Under the pieces are notes generated by a model. That model saw only the letters and a list, made by a program, of their open reading frames with translations, searched no databases and was not told the origin of the DNA. Below, in pieces: positions 51,761-58,977 of a stretch of 60,638 nt of DNA. Made by a program: the position numbers and the translations under genes. The first letter of the stretch is position 1. Each line of letters begins with the position of its first letter. Source of the DNA: Candidatus Desulfovibrio gallistercoris (GTDB taxonomy: Bacteria; Desulfobacterota; Desulfovibrionia; Desulfovibrionales; Desulfovibrionaceae); contig DWYJ01000035.1 in NCBI GenBank assembly GCA_019118745.1, positions 1 to 60,638 of the forward strand, written 5' to 3'.

Positions 51761-51905
51761 GAACATTTTCCGTTTGAAACGCTTTACGTTTCAAACCATA
51801 CGGCCTGGCGTTTCGCAGAAAAAAACACGGTTTTTCTGCTCACTTTTGGCCGGGCGGCGTTGTGCCGCCGCTCGCGCTTTACCTTTTTCAAAGGTAAAAT
51901 GCTCT
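51760..51905 (+). repeat. Dispersed ~146-bp repeat, family 1, copy B, between com and mom
   Basis: Starts AGAACATTTTCCGTTTGAAA and ends AAAATGCTCT. It contains the stem GTTTGAAACG-CTTTA-CGTTTCAAAC, the GCCGGGCGGCG hairpin and CCTTTTTCAAAGG. Its left end is the last base of the com stop codon. In phage Mu com and mom overlap, so this element has most likely been inserted here. Confidence 0.65.
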
Positions 51906-51948
51906 GAGCGACTGGCTGCCGCCCCTGGCCGGGCCGCCCGGCTACATT

Positions 51949-52512
51949 ATGGGAGAAACAGGGCCGCAAGGATTCGGAGCGGCCGACTTCTATGTGGCGC
52001 AGATACCCTGCACAACGGCCCGTGAAGTCATCCGGCGAGAACACTACAGCCATAGCGTGGTCAACAACAGCTATCTGCACCTGGGCGTTTTCCGCGAAGG
52101 GGCTTTTAAGGGCGTCCTGCAATGGGGCTATGCCCTCATCCCGGCCAGGGCGGACAAGGTGGTGGCAGGCACCGCGCAGGGCCAATATATGGAGCTCAAC
52201 CGCGGCCTGGGTACAGTCCTATGCTGACGAGCGTTGCCAAAGCCTGGGCGTGGTCTATCCGGCATACAGCTTCCTGTATATGTGATCGCACACGAGAGCA
52301 CGCTCTACGAACTGGACGGCGCGGTCTACCACAAACTGCTGCTGATGGCATATAAGTTGACCAGCAGAAGAGGAGCACGCCCTGCAGACAACCTAGACCG
52401 TGCCAAACAAATCAGCCTGCGCCAATACCGCTACATCCGCTTCCTGAAAACGGACTGGATTAAGCGCCTGCGCATGCCGGTCCTGCCATACCCCAAACGG
52501 CAGCCGCGCTAA
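51949..52512 (+). pseudogene. mom: Broken mom-like gene (phage DNA adenine modification)
   Basis: Three pieces of a Mom-family protein in different frames. First, VIRREHYSHSVVNNSYLHLG and GQYMELNR. Then WVQSYADERCQSLGVVYPAY, directly joined where homologues have ~40 more residues, so there is an internal deletion. Then ESTLYELDGAVYHKLLL and YRYIRFLKTDWIKRLRMPVL. Mom adds a methylcarbamoyl group to adenine in Mu DNA. Together with the com remnant upstream, the family call is well supported, but it rests on remembered family motifs rather than a search. Confidence 0.58.
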
Positions 52513-52615
52513 CCAAAAGGCGGGAGAAATCTCGCCTTATTTTTCTGCCATTTGCCGCACCGGGCTGCTCAAAAACGAAGTGGGGACAAAGTGGGGACAA
52601 CTTCCGACGGATACG

Positions 52616-52645
52616 AAAAAAGGGGCACGGACACACCGTAACCCC
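52616..52645 (-). terminator. Island-borne terminator for tRNA-Thr
   Basis: On the minus strand, directly after the tRNA, GGGGTTACGG ... CCGTGCCCC folds into a hairpin followed by TTTTTT. It is in island DNA, so the insertion brought its own terminator to replace the host one now at 21082-21120. Confidence 0.6.
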
Positions 52646-52655
52646 TTGTTTTCTC

Positions 52656-52731
52656 TGGAGCCGGCGAAGGGACTTGAACCCGCAACCTGCTGATTACAAA
52701 TCAGCTGCTCTACCAATTGAGCTACACCGGC
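52656..52731 (-). tRNA. tRNA-Thr (anticodon TGT)
   Basis: 76 bases including the encoded CCA. The acceptor stem GCCGGTG pairs with CGCCGGC (one G-T pair). The D-arm is GTAGCTCAATTGGTAGAGC, the anticodon arm is GCTGA-TTTGTAA-TCAGC with anticodon TGT, and the T-arm has GGGTTCAAGTCCC. All arms are intact, so the tRNA was restored by the integrating element. It serves as the attachment site of the island. Confidence 0.93.
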
Positions 52732-52797
52732 GCAGGCAGGACAGTAGACCAGCCCAATGGAAAAATCAAGGGGCGGTCGTCCGGCGGGCGGTGGCGG

Positions 52798-53388
52798 TCA
52801 TTTCTCCAGCCAGCGGCCCAGGCGCTGTTCCAGTTCGTCCGGGGGCAGGCGTGGGGCGTCGTAGAAGCCGGCGGTCTCGCGCTGGCGGGCGGCCTCGGAC
52901 AGGATGATGGCCGAAGCCACGGAGACGTTGAAGCTCTGGATCATGCCGTACATGGGGATGTAGAGCTCGCCGTCGGCGGCCTGGATGAGTTCCTCGGCGA
53001 CGCCGCTGTGTTCGTTGCCCATGATGACGGCCGTGGGCCGGGTGAAGTCCCATTGCCGCAGGGGGCGGGCCGTGGGGGTGAAGGTGGTGGCGAGCACCTG
53101 CATATCTTGGGCGCGCAGGGCGGCGAAGAGCTCTTCGCGGTCGCGGTGGCGCACGCTCTCCACCCACTTGCGGGCCGAGGCCGACGTCTTGCGGCCCAGC
53201 ACGGGGAAGGGGGTGTCCGTATAGTAGAGGTGGACCTTGTCCACCCCGAAGGCGTCACAGGAGCGATAGATGGCCGAGACGTTGTGCGGGTCGTGGATGT
53301 TGGCCAGGACGAGCGTCAGGTCGGGCTGGCGGTGGGCCAGCACCTCCTGCAGGCGCGCCCTGCGCCGGGGGGTGGGTTCCTTGCTCAT
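52798..53388 (-). CDS. SpoU/TrmH-family RNA 2'-O-ribose methyltransferase
   Basis: 196 residues of the SPOUT class: motif 1 [19 protein letters not shown], motif 2 [11 protein letters not shown], motif 3 [18 protein letters not shown]. The order and short length match TrmH (tRNA Gm18 methyltransferase) better than RlmB, which has an extra N-terminal domain. It lies just upstream of tRNA-Thr on the same strand, with ~66 bases between them. Confidence 0.85.
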   Translation of the reverse strand: MSKEPTPRRRARLQEVLAHRQPDLTLVLANIHDPHNVSAIYRSCDAFGVDKVHLYYTDTPFPVLGRKTSASARKWVESVRHRDREELFAALRAQDMQVLATTFTPTARPLRQWDFTRPTAVIMGNEHSGVAEELIQAADGELYIPMYGMIQSFNVSVASAIILSEAARQRETAGFYDAPRLPPDELEQRLGRWLEK

Positions 53389-53519
53389 GTATCCTCCGAA
53401 GATCCTGTGGACGATGCGGCGGCGGGCCGCCTGAGGGCGGTTGTGGCAGAAAAGGGGGGCTGTGGCAAGCTTGCCTGCCCGGCGGCGCGGGCGTAAGCTC
53501 GTCGGGCAAAGGAGGCGCC

Positions 53520-54086
53520 ATGCAAAACGGGGAAAACGTCACCATCCGGCCGCTGGAGCGCGAAGACCTGAAATTCGTGCACGGGCTGGACAATAACGCC
53601 AACATCATGCGCTACTGGTTCGAGGAGCCGTACGAGGCCTTCGTGGAGCTCCAGGACCTCTACAACAAGCATATCCACGACCAGAGCGAGCGGCGCTTCA
53701 TCGTGGACAGGGACGGCGAAAGCATCGGCCTCGTGGAGCTGGTGGAGATCGATCACATCCACCGGCGGGCGGAGTTCCAGATCATCATTGCGCCGGAATG
53801 GCAGCACCGGGGCTACGCCACGCTGGCCGCCCGGCTGGTCATGGCCTATGCCTTCGACGTGCTCAACCTCTACAAGCTCTATCTCGTGGTGGATATGGAG
53901 AACGTCCACGCCCGTCACCTGTACGCCAAACTGGGCTTCACGGAAGAGGGCGTGCTGCGGCGGGAGTTTTTCGTCAACGGCAGCTATCACGACGTGACCC
54001 GCATGTGCATCTTCCAGGATGAGTACTGGCGGCAGCGGGAAGAGGGCGCGCCCGGCGGAGCGGCGTCCTTGCCGCATAAGCTGTGA
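53520..54086 (+). CDS. speG: Spermidine N1-acetyltransferase SpeG
   Basis: 188 residues, GNAT fold. Long stretches agree with E. coli SpeG as I remember it: [54 protein letters not shown] and [13 protein letters not shown]. It should transfer acetyl from acetyl-CoA to spermidine or spermine and so control polyamine toxicity. Divergent from the SpoU gene; no partner gene seen. Confidence 0.9.
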   Translation: MQNGENVTIRPLEREDLKFVHGLDNNANIMRYWFEEPYEAFVELQDLYNKHIHDQSERRFIVDRDGESIGLVELVEIDHIHRRAEFQIIIAPEWQHRGYATLAARLVMAYAFDVLNLYKLYLVVDMENVHARHLYAKLGFTEEGVLRREFFVNGSYHDVTRMCIFQDEYWRQREEGAPGGAASLPHKL

Positions 54087-54168
54087 AAAGAAGAACAATT
54101 GATTGAATGAACAGGGCTTTTTTGTCTGAAAGCATTGCCAAACGGGCTTTTTTGCGATACCCGAAAAA

Positions 54169-54246
54169 GAAATGCTGAGGCCCGCCCCGTCTCGGGGCCA
54201 ACGAAACAGGCGTCATTTCTCGATGCCGCACGTGTTTTATGAGGAG
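54169..54246 (+). promoter_or_regulatory. Structured 5' leader before the antiporter, possible cation riboswitch
   Basis: GAAATG (54169-54174) pairs exactly with CATTTC (54214-54219). Inside is a GCCCC-GTCTC-GGGGC hairpin (54184-54198), and the 3' side holds CAACGAAACAGG (54199-54210). The ribosome-binding site GAGGAG starts at 54241, ~20 bases later. The size, position and asymmetry of the junction recall cation-sensing leaders of nhaA/antiporter genes. I cannot confirm a match to a known class. Confidence 0.4.
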
Positions 54247-54252
54247 ATTCAC

Positions 54253-55680
54253 ATGCCAAAACTCCGGCCCTTGATGCTATCCCTGCTTGTCACCCTGCTG
54301 GCCCCGACGCTTGCCCTGGCCGCAGGTGGTCACCACCCCACGATCCCGGGGCCTGAACTGTCTGCCGTGTGGGTCATCCCCTTTGCCTGTATGCTCCTGT
54401 CCATCGCCATCATGCCGCTGGCCATCCCGCATATCTGGCATCACCACTTCGGCAAGATCGCCGTTTTCTGGGGCCTGGCCTTCCTGGTCCCCTGCTTTGC
54501 CGTCTACGGGGCGCAGGTCGCCATCTATGAGCTGCTGCACGCGCTCCTGCTGGAATATGTGCCCTTCATCATCCTGCTGTTCGCCCTGTTCACCGTGGCC
54601 GGCGGCGTGCGTCTGAAAGGCTCGCTGGTGGGCACGCCCGTGGTGAACACCGGCATCCTGGCCGTGGGCACCGTCCTGGCCAGCTGGATGGGCACCACCG
54701 GCGCGGCCATGCTGCTCATCCGTCCGCTGCTGCGCGCCAATGCCCACCGCCGCTACCGCGTGCATTCCGTGGTCTTCTTCATCTTCCTCGTGGCCAACAT
54801 CGGCGGCTCCCTCACCCCGCTGGGCGACCCGCCGCTCTTCCTGGGCTTCCTCAAGGGCGTGAGCTTCTTCTGGACCACCACCAACCTGTTCCTGAAGACC
54901 CTGCTCATGGTCGTGGCCCTGCTGGCCATCTTCTATGTGGTGGACAAGGCCCTCTACAAGAAGGAAGGCAGCCCTGTCCCCGCCGTCGATCCTGACGCGC
55001 CGAAGGAAAAGCTCGGCCTTGACGGCAGCATCAACCTCTTCTTCCTGCTGCTCATCGTGGGCGCGGTGCTCGTGTCCGGTCTGCTCCAGCTCGGCGAAGC
55101 CTTCACCATCTACGGCGTGGCCGTCGAAGGGCAGAACCTGCTGCGCGACATCTCCCTGCTCTCCATCGCCGGTCTGTCCTGGGCCTTCACCAGCAAGCAG
55201 TGCCGCGAACTCAATGAATTCTCCTGGGCGCCCATCGAAGAAGTGGCCAAGCTCTTCCTGGGCATCTTCGTCAGCATGATCCCGGCCATCGCCATCCTGC
55301 GGGCCGGTACGGACGGCGCTCTGGCGGGCGTCATCAACATGGTCTTCCACGAAGGCCAGCCGGTGAACGCCATGTTCTTCTGGCTGACCGGCGCGCTCTC
55401 CAGCTTCCTGGACAACGCCCCCACCTACCTCGTGTTCTTCAACACGGCCGGCGGCGACGCCGCTCACCTGATGACCGACATGGCGTCCACGCTGGCGGCC
55501 ATCTCGGCGGGCGCGGTGTTCATGGGCGCCAACACCTACATCGGCAACGCGCCCAACTTCATGGTGCGCTCCATCGCCGAAGAGCGCGGCGTGCCCATGC
55601 CCAGCTTCTTCGGCTACATGATGTGGTCCGTGGGCATCCTGGTGCCGCTCTTCATCGTCCTGACCTTCCTCTTCTTCTAA
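54253..55680 (+). CDS. Na+/H+ antiporter-type membrane protein (NhaD/ArsB superfamily)
   Basis: 475 residues from ATG 54253, with a signal-like first helix (LMLSLLVTLLAPTLALA) and about 11-12 membrane segments. ANIGGSLTPLGDPPLFLGFL is the first signature loop of the ion-transporter/citrate-arsenite superfamily, and FLDNAPTYLVFFNTAGGDA plus GANTYIGNAPNFMVRSIAEE form its mirror in the second half. Related proteins in Gram-negative anaerobes are annotated as sodium:proton antiporters. The structured leader upstream supports a cation role. Confidence 0.78.
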   Translation: MPKLRPLMLSLLVTLLAPTLALAAGGHHPTIPGPELSAVWVIPFACMLLSIAIMPLAIPHIWHHHFGKIAVFWGLAFLVPCFAVYGAQVAIYELLHALLLEYVPFIILLFALFTVAGGVRLKGSLVGTPVVNTGILAVGTVLASWMGTTGAAMLLIRPLLRANAHRRYRVHSVVFFIFLVANIGGSLTPLGDPPLFLGFLKGVSFFWTTTNLFLKTLLMVVALLAIFYVVDKALYKKEGSPVPAVDPDAPKEKLGLDGSINLFFLLLIVGAVLVSGLLQLGEAFTIYGVAVEGQNLLRDISLLSIAGLSWAFTSKQCRELNEFSWAPIEEVAKLFLGIFVSMIPAIAILRAGTDGALAGVINMVFHEGQPVNAMFFWLTGALSSFLDNAPTYLVFFNTAGGDAAHLMTDMASTLAAISAGAVFMGANTYIGNAPNFMVRSIAEERGVPMPSFFGYMMWSVGILVPLFIVLTFLFF

Positions 55681-55706
55681 GCGGAAGCGGAAACAGCCAT
55701 CCATGC

Positions 55707-55735
55707 GGGCGCGGCCTTCGGGCCGCGCCCTTTCT
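55707..55735 (+). terminator. Rho-independent terminator after the antiporter gene
   Basis: GGGCGCGGCC-TTCG-GGCCGCGCCC (55707-55730), a perfect 10-bp stem with a TTCG tetraloop, followed by TTTCTG. It lies 26 bases after the stop codon. Confidence 0.85.
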
Positions 55736-55773
55736 GTTGCCCGCCGCACGTTCGGGCCGGGCCACGCGCGCCA

Positions 55774-55802
55774 TTGCGCGCCTGTGCGCAAGCCGCTATA
55801 GT
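55774..55802 (+). promoter_or_regulatory. umuDC promoter with overlapping palindrome
   Basis: TTGCGC (55774-55779), 17 bases, TATAGT (55797-55802). The -35 is the left arm of a perfect palindrome TTGCGC-N6-GCGCAA (55774-55791). The -10 ends 6 bases before the umuD ATG, so the transcript would start at about the start codon. The palindrome is a candidate LexA/SOS operator. Confidence 0.55.
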
Positions 55803-55808
55803 GCGGCC

Positions 55809-56267
55809 ATGAAGTCGTTTTTTCCTCCCGCCGCCGCACGTCTCGAAGTGCTGGGCGCGGCTGCCGCCGTGCCGCAGGACCGCGAAGGCCAGCCGCTCTA
55901 TCTTGCGCCCGTGGAAGCGGGCTTCCCTTCCCCCGCCGATGATTATCAGGACCGCAAGCTGGACCTGCACGAGTACTGCGTGCGCAATGAGGCCGCCACC
56001 TTCTTCGTGCGCGCGCATGGCGAGTCCATGATCAACGCGGGCATACACGACGGCGACCTGCTGGTGGTGGACCGCTCCCTGCAGGCCGGACACAATCGGG
56101 TGGTCATCGCCGCGCTGGACGGCGAGCTCACGGTCAAGCGTCTGGTGCGGCGGCAGGGGAGGGTCTACCTCATGCCGGAGAATCCCGACTATCCGCCCTT
56201 CGACATCACGGAGCGGGAGCATGTGCATATCTGGGGCGTGGTGAGCTATGTCATCCACAAGCTCTGA
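55809..56267 (+). CDS. umuD: UmuD, SOS mutagenesis protein (LexA-like peptidase)
   Basis: 152 residues. The self-cleavage bond is likely Ala37-Gly38 (PVEAGFPSPADDY), the nucleophile is Ser73 (HGESM) and the general base is Lys110 (LTVKRL). The 37-residue Ser-Lys spacing equals that of E. coli UmuD. After cleavage it would pair with UmuC to form translesion DNA polymerase V. The start at 55809 is favoured because the promoter -10 lies just ahead; no ribosome-binding site is seen, so leaderless translation is likely. Confidence 0.88.
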   Translation: MKSFFPPAAARLEVLGAAAAVPQDREGQPLYLAPVEAGFPSPADDYQDRKLDLHEYCVRNEAATFFVRAHGESMINAGIHDGDLLVVDRSLQAGHNRVVIAALDGELTVKRLVRRQGRVYLMPENPDYPPFDITEREHVHIWGVVSYVIHKL

Positions 56268-57612
56268 AGTCAGGGCGGGCCTGTCCCGCACGTCCGCGCC
56301 GCTCTGGGCGCTGGTGGACTGCAACAATTTCTATGCCTCCTGCGAGCGCCTTTTCCGGCCTGACCTCGCCGGCAAGCCCGTGGTGGTGCTGTCCAATAAC
56401 GACGGCTGCATCGTGGCCCGCTCGCCGGAAGCCAAGGCCCTCGGCATCCCTATGGGCGCGCCGGAATACCAGTGGCGGGCCTTCCTGCAACAGCACGGGG
56501 TGGCGGTCTTTTCCTCAAATTACGCTCTGTACGGCGATATGTCCGCGCGCATCATGCGCATCCTGGAGCAGCATTGCCCGCAGGTGGAGCAATATTCCAT
56601 CGATGAGGCCTTCGTGCGGCTGGACGGCGCGCTGGCGGCGCAGGCGGCGGAGGTCGTCCGTCAGCTGCGGGAGCGCGTCGTGCGCTGGACGGGCATCAGC
56701 GTTTCCGTAGGCGTGGCCCGTACGCGCACGCTGGCCAAGCTGGCCAACCATCTCGGCAAGAAGCGCGCCGACGGGCTGGCTTTCCTCGGCAGTGCGGCGG
56801 ATTTCGCGCTGGAGGCGGAAGACGCGCCGCTGCTGTTCCGCACGGATGACGTGCTTGCCCAGCTGCCTGTGGCCGAGGTCTGGGGCATCGGACGGCGGCA
56901 GGCGCGCACGCTCTGGGCGGCGGGCATCACCACGGCGGCGGCGCTGCGGGATGCGGACGACCAATGGCTGCGCCGCGCCCTGACCGTGACGGGCTGGCGC
57001 ACCGCGCTGGAGCTGCGCGGTCTGCCCTGCATCGCCGTGGAGAATGCCCCTCTGCCGCGCCATACGCTGGTGTCCTCCCGTTCCTTTGCCCGTCCGGTAA
57101 CGGAGCTTGCCGCCCTGCGGGAGGCCGTCGCCTGCTTCACGGGACGCGCGGCGGAGCGGCTGCGCCGGGCCGGGCTGGTCGCCGGGGGCATCGCCGTCCA
57201 TATCCGCACGTCCCGGCACGCCGGGGAGGGCGTCCCCTGCCATGCGGCGGACATCTCCCTGCCCCTGCCGGACGCCACGTCCGACACGTTGCCCCTGCTG
57301 CGGGCCGCCCGTGCCGGATTGGAACAGCTTTTCCGTCCGGGACTTGCCTACGCCAAGGCGGGCGTCATGCTCTACGCGCTGGAAGCGGCGGACAGACGGC
57401 AGGGCAGTCTCCTGAGCACGGCATCCCCGGCGGAGGACAGGCGGCGGCAGGCGCTCATGCGGGCGCTGGACGCCATCAATGGCAAATTCGGCCGGGAATC
57501 CATCTTTTTCGGCGCGCAGGGACTGGGAGAGGCGGACTGGCACATGCGGCAGGCGCACCGTTCGCCGCGTCTGACCACCCGCTGGAACGAATTGCCGCAG
57601 GTGCGTTGCTGA
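56248..57612 (+). CDS. umuC: UmuC, catalytic subunit of DNA polymerase V
   Basis: 454 residues of Y-family polymerase. Visible are LVDCNNFYASCERLFRP (palm, first carboxylate), VVVLSNNDGCIVARS, YSIDEAFV (catalytic Asp-Glu) and VGVARTRTLAKLANHLGKK (finger region). The little-finger and C-terminal UmuC-specific domain follow, ending MRQAHRSPRLTTRWNELPQV. It overlaps umuD by 20 bases, so the two are translationally coupled. It carries out error-prone bypass of lesions after DNA damage. Confidence 0.9.
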   Translation: MSSTSSEVRAGLSRTSAPLWALVDCNNFYASCERLFRPDLAGKPVVVLSNNDGCIVARSPEAKALGIPMGAPEYQWRAFLQQHGVAVFSSNYALYGDMSARIMRILEQHCPQVEQYSIDEAFVRLDGALAAQAAEVVRQLRERVVRWTGISVSVGVARTRTLAKLANHLGKKRADGLAFLGSAADFALEAEDAPLLFRTDDVLAQLPVAEVWGIGRRQARTLWAAGITTAAALRDADDQWLRRALTVTGWRTALELRGLPCIAVENAPLPRHTLVSSRSFARPVTELAALREAVACFTGRAAERLRRAGLVAGGIAVHIRTSRHAGEGVPCHAADISLPLPDATSDTLPLLRAARAGLEQLFRPGLAYAKAGVMLYALEAADRRQGSLLSTASPAEDRRRQALMRALDAINGKFGRESIFFGAQGLGEADWHMRQAHRSPRLTTRWNELPQVRC

Positions 57613-57639
57613 GCTGCGTCTGCGCGAAGGAGCAGGGTC

Positions 57640-57906
57640 ATGGCCGTTGGCTGGGCTGGCGACAATGCCGTACAGGATCAGATCCAGGATTCCCTCAATG
57701 ACGAGATAGCGCGGGCGCGGGCCGCCTTGCCGCGCGGAGAGAGCGCGCTCTGCTGCGACCTTTGCGGCGAACCCATCCCGCAGGCCCGGCGCGAGGCCCT
57801 GCCCGGCGTGCGCCTGTGCCGCGACTGTCAGGAAGAAGCCGACAGCGAGCGGCAGGTGGTGCAGCTCTACAACCGCAAGGGCAGCAAGGACAGTCAATTG
57901 CGCTGA
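57640..57906 (+). CDS. DksA/TraR-family zinc-finger protein (YbiI-like)
   Basis: 88 residues with a C4 zinc finger (CDLCGEPIPQARREALPGVR then LCRDCQ). The start (AVGWAGDNAVQDQIQDSLND) and end (NRKGSKDSQLR) closely follow E. coli YbiI as I recall it. It lacks the long coiled coil of DksA, so an effect on RNA polymerase is possible but unproved. It follows umuC by 27 bases and may be co-transcribed with it. Confidence 0.82.
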   Translation: MAVGWAGDNAVQDQIQDSLNDEIARARAALPRGESALCCDLCGEPIPQARREALPGVRLCRDCQEEADSERQVVQLYNRKGSKDSQLR

Positions 57907-57954
57907 GCGCGGTCAGGCGGGAAAAGTTTTGTTGGGGGGAAGGGGGAGTCCTCG

Positions 57955-58028
57955 CTCTGCTGTCGATGTCCGTAAGGCTCCTGCGTCGCCTAACGGACAC
58001 GGCCCTCCGGGCCGCCTTTCGGTCGCGC
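57955..58028 (+). repeat. Dispersed repeat, family 3, copy 1
   Basis: About 74 bases (CTCTGCTGTCGATGTCCGTA ... GCCGCCTTTCGGTCGCGC). The inverted form occurs at 59069-59141. The two copies flank the TRIC gene in opposite orientation. Confidence 0.55.
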
Positions 58029-58048
58029 TCTGCTGTGCAGTCTTTTCT

Positions 58049-58153
58049 GGGGGAAAGGGGAACCCCTCCGCCGGCGCGGGCGTGGTTCCCCTTCCCCCCA
58101 GGCCCCCCATCCCTTCCCCAGCGCGCTTTTATCAGGAAGAGCGAGAGATACGG
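58049..58153 (+). repeat. Dispersed repeat, family 2, second copy
   Basis: GGGGGAAAGGGGAACC pairs with GGTTCCCCTTCCCCC. This is followed by CCCCCCATCCCTTCCCCAGC, GCGCTTTTATCAG and a GAGAGATACG tail. It is nearly identical in plan to 2098-2200. Confidence 0.65.
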
Positions 58154-58167
58154 TAAGCCATCTCGTT

Positions 58168-58313
58168 AGAGCATTTTGCCTTTGAAAAAGGCAAAATGTG
58201 AGGCGGCGGCACAGCGCCGCCCGGCCGAAAGTGAGCGGAAAAACCGCGCTTTTTCCGCGAAACGCCAGGCCGTATGGTTTGGAACGCGAAGCGTTTCAAA
58301 CGGAAAATGCTTT
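58168..58313 (-). repeat. Dispersed ~146-bp repeat, family 1, copy C (inverted)
   Basis: AGAGCATTTTGCCTTTGAAA ... GGCGGCGGCACAGCGCCGCC ... CCAGGCCGTATGGTTTGGAA ... AAACGGAAAATGCTTT, the reverse complement of copy B's plan and exactly the same length (146). It ends 58 bases before the TRIC-family gene. Confidence 0.65.
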
Positions 58314-58371
58314 AAGGCGCAAAGAACGACGAGTCGATATATCCTACAACAGGAAAAAGGAGCGGGATCCG

Positions 58372-58977
58372 GTGGACGTCGGCATCTGGGTGGACTGGGT
58401 TTGTATCGGGGCCTTTGCCATGAGCGGCGTCTTTGCGGCCCGCGACCGCAAGGCCGAGCTGGATCTTTTCGGCGTGGTCGTGGTGGCCGTGCTGACGGCC
58501 ATCGGCGGCGGCACGCTGCGGGACATCATCCTGCAGACGCCGGTCTTCTGGCTGACGCAGCGCGACCAGATCTATTGCCCCATTCTGGTGGGCGTGCTGG
58601 GGTTCTTCCTGACCCGCAGCCGTCAGCATCACCGGCTCGATCGTCCCGTGGCCCTGCTGGACGCCGTAGGGCTGGCGTATTTTACGGTCATGGGCACGCA
58701 AAAGGCGCTCCTGCTGGGGGCGGCTCCCTTCATCGCCGTGCTCATGGGGCTGATGACCGGCGTCAGCGGCGGCATGATGCGTGATGCCTACACCGGGCAG
58801 GTGCCCTACGTCATGCGGCGCAATACGGATATTTACGCCACCACCTCCCTGCTGGGCGGTATCGTGGTGGTGCTCGTGCCCGGCGTCTGGGGGCTTTGGC
58901 TGGGCGGGCTGGCCTGCTTCGGGCTGCGCGTGGCCGCCATCCGCTGGAAGCTCTGCCTGCCCAGCGCGCGCTGGTAA
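58372..58977 (+). CDS. TRIC/UPF0126 family membrane protein
   Basis: 201 residues from GTG 58372, with AAGGAG 10 bases upstream. About seven short membrane segments. The duplicated UPF0126 motif is visible: IGAFAMSGVFAARDRKAELD then AIGGGTLRDIIL, and later LMTGVSGGMMRDAYTGQVPY. This family includes bacterial trimeric intracellular cation channels; some members have been linked to glycine or other small-molecule transport. The upstream 465 bases are almost entirely repeats of three families. Confidence 0.8.
   Translation: MDVGIWVDWVCIGAFAMSGVFAARDRKAELDLFGVVVVAVLTAIGGGTLRDIILQTPVFWLTQRDQIYCPILVGVLGFFLTRSRQHHRLDRPVALLDAVGLAYFTVMGTQKALLLGAAPFIAVLMGLMTGVSGGMMRDAYTGQVPYVMRRNTDIYATTSLLGGIVVVLVPGVWGLWLGGLACFGLRVAAIRWKLCLPSARW

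Larger units (their letters stand above)
21122..52655. mobile_element. Composite genomic island in tRNA-Thr (two tandem segments)
   Basis: The region lies between a copy of the tRNA-Thr 3' end (21122-21173) and the intact tRNA (52656-52731). A third, diverged copy at 47861-47908 divides it into a ~26.7-kb glycan-biosynthesis segment and a ~4.8-kb phage-remnant segment. Both segments end on the right with similar sequence (TGGGGACA..CTTCCG, GATACGAAAAAAGGG) just before the att copy. No intact integrase remains; only probable fragments do. Lower GC and irregular composition in several parts fit horizontal origin. Confidence 0.7.

Noticed and set aside
54277..55839. Long minus-strand frame opposite the antiporter gene
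   Set aside because: Acidic low-complexity shadow of a membrane-protein gene.
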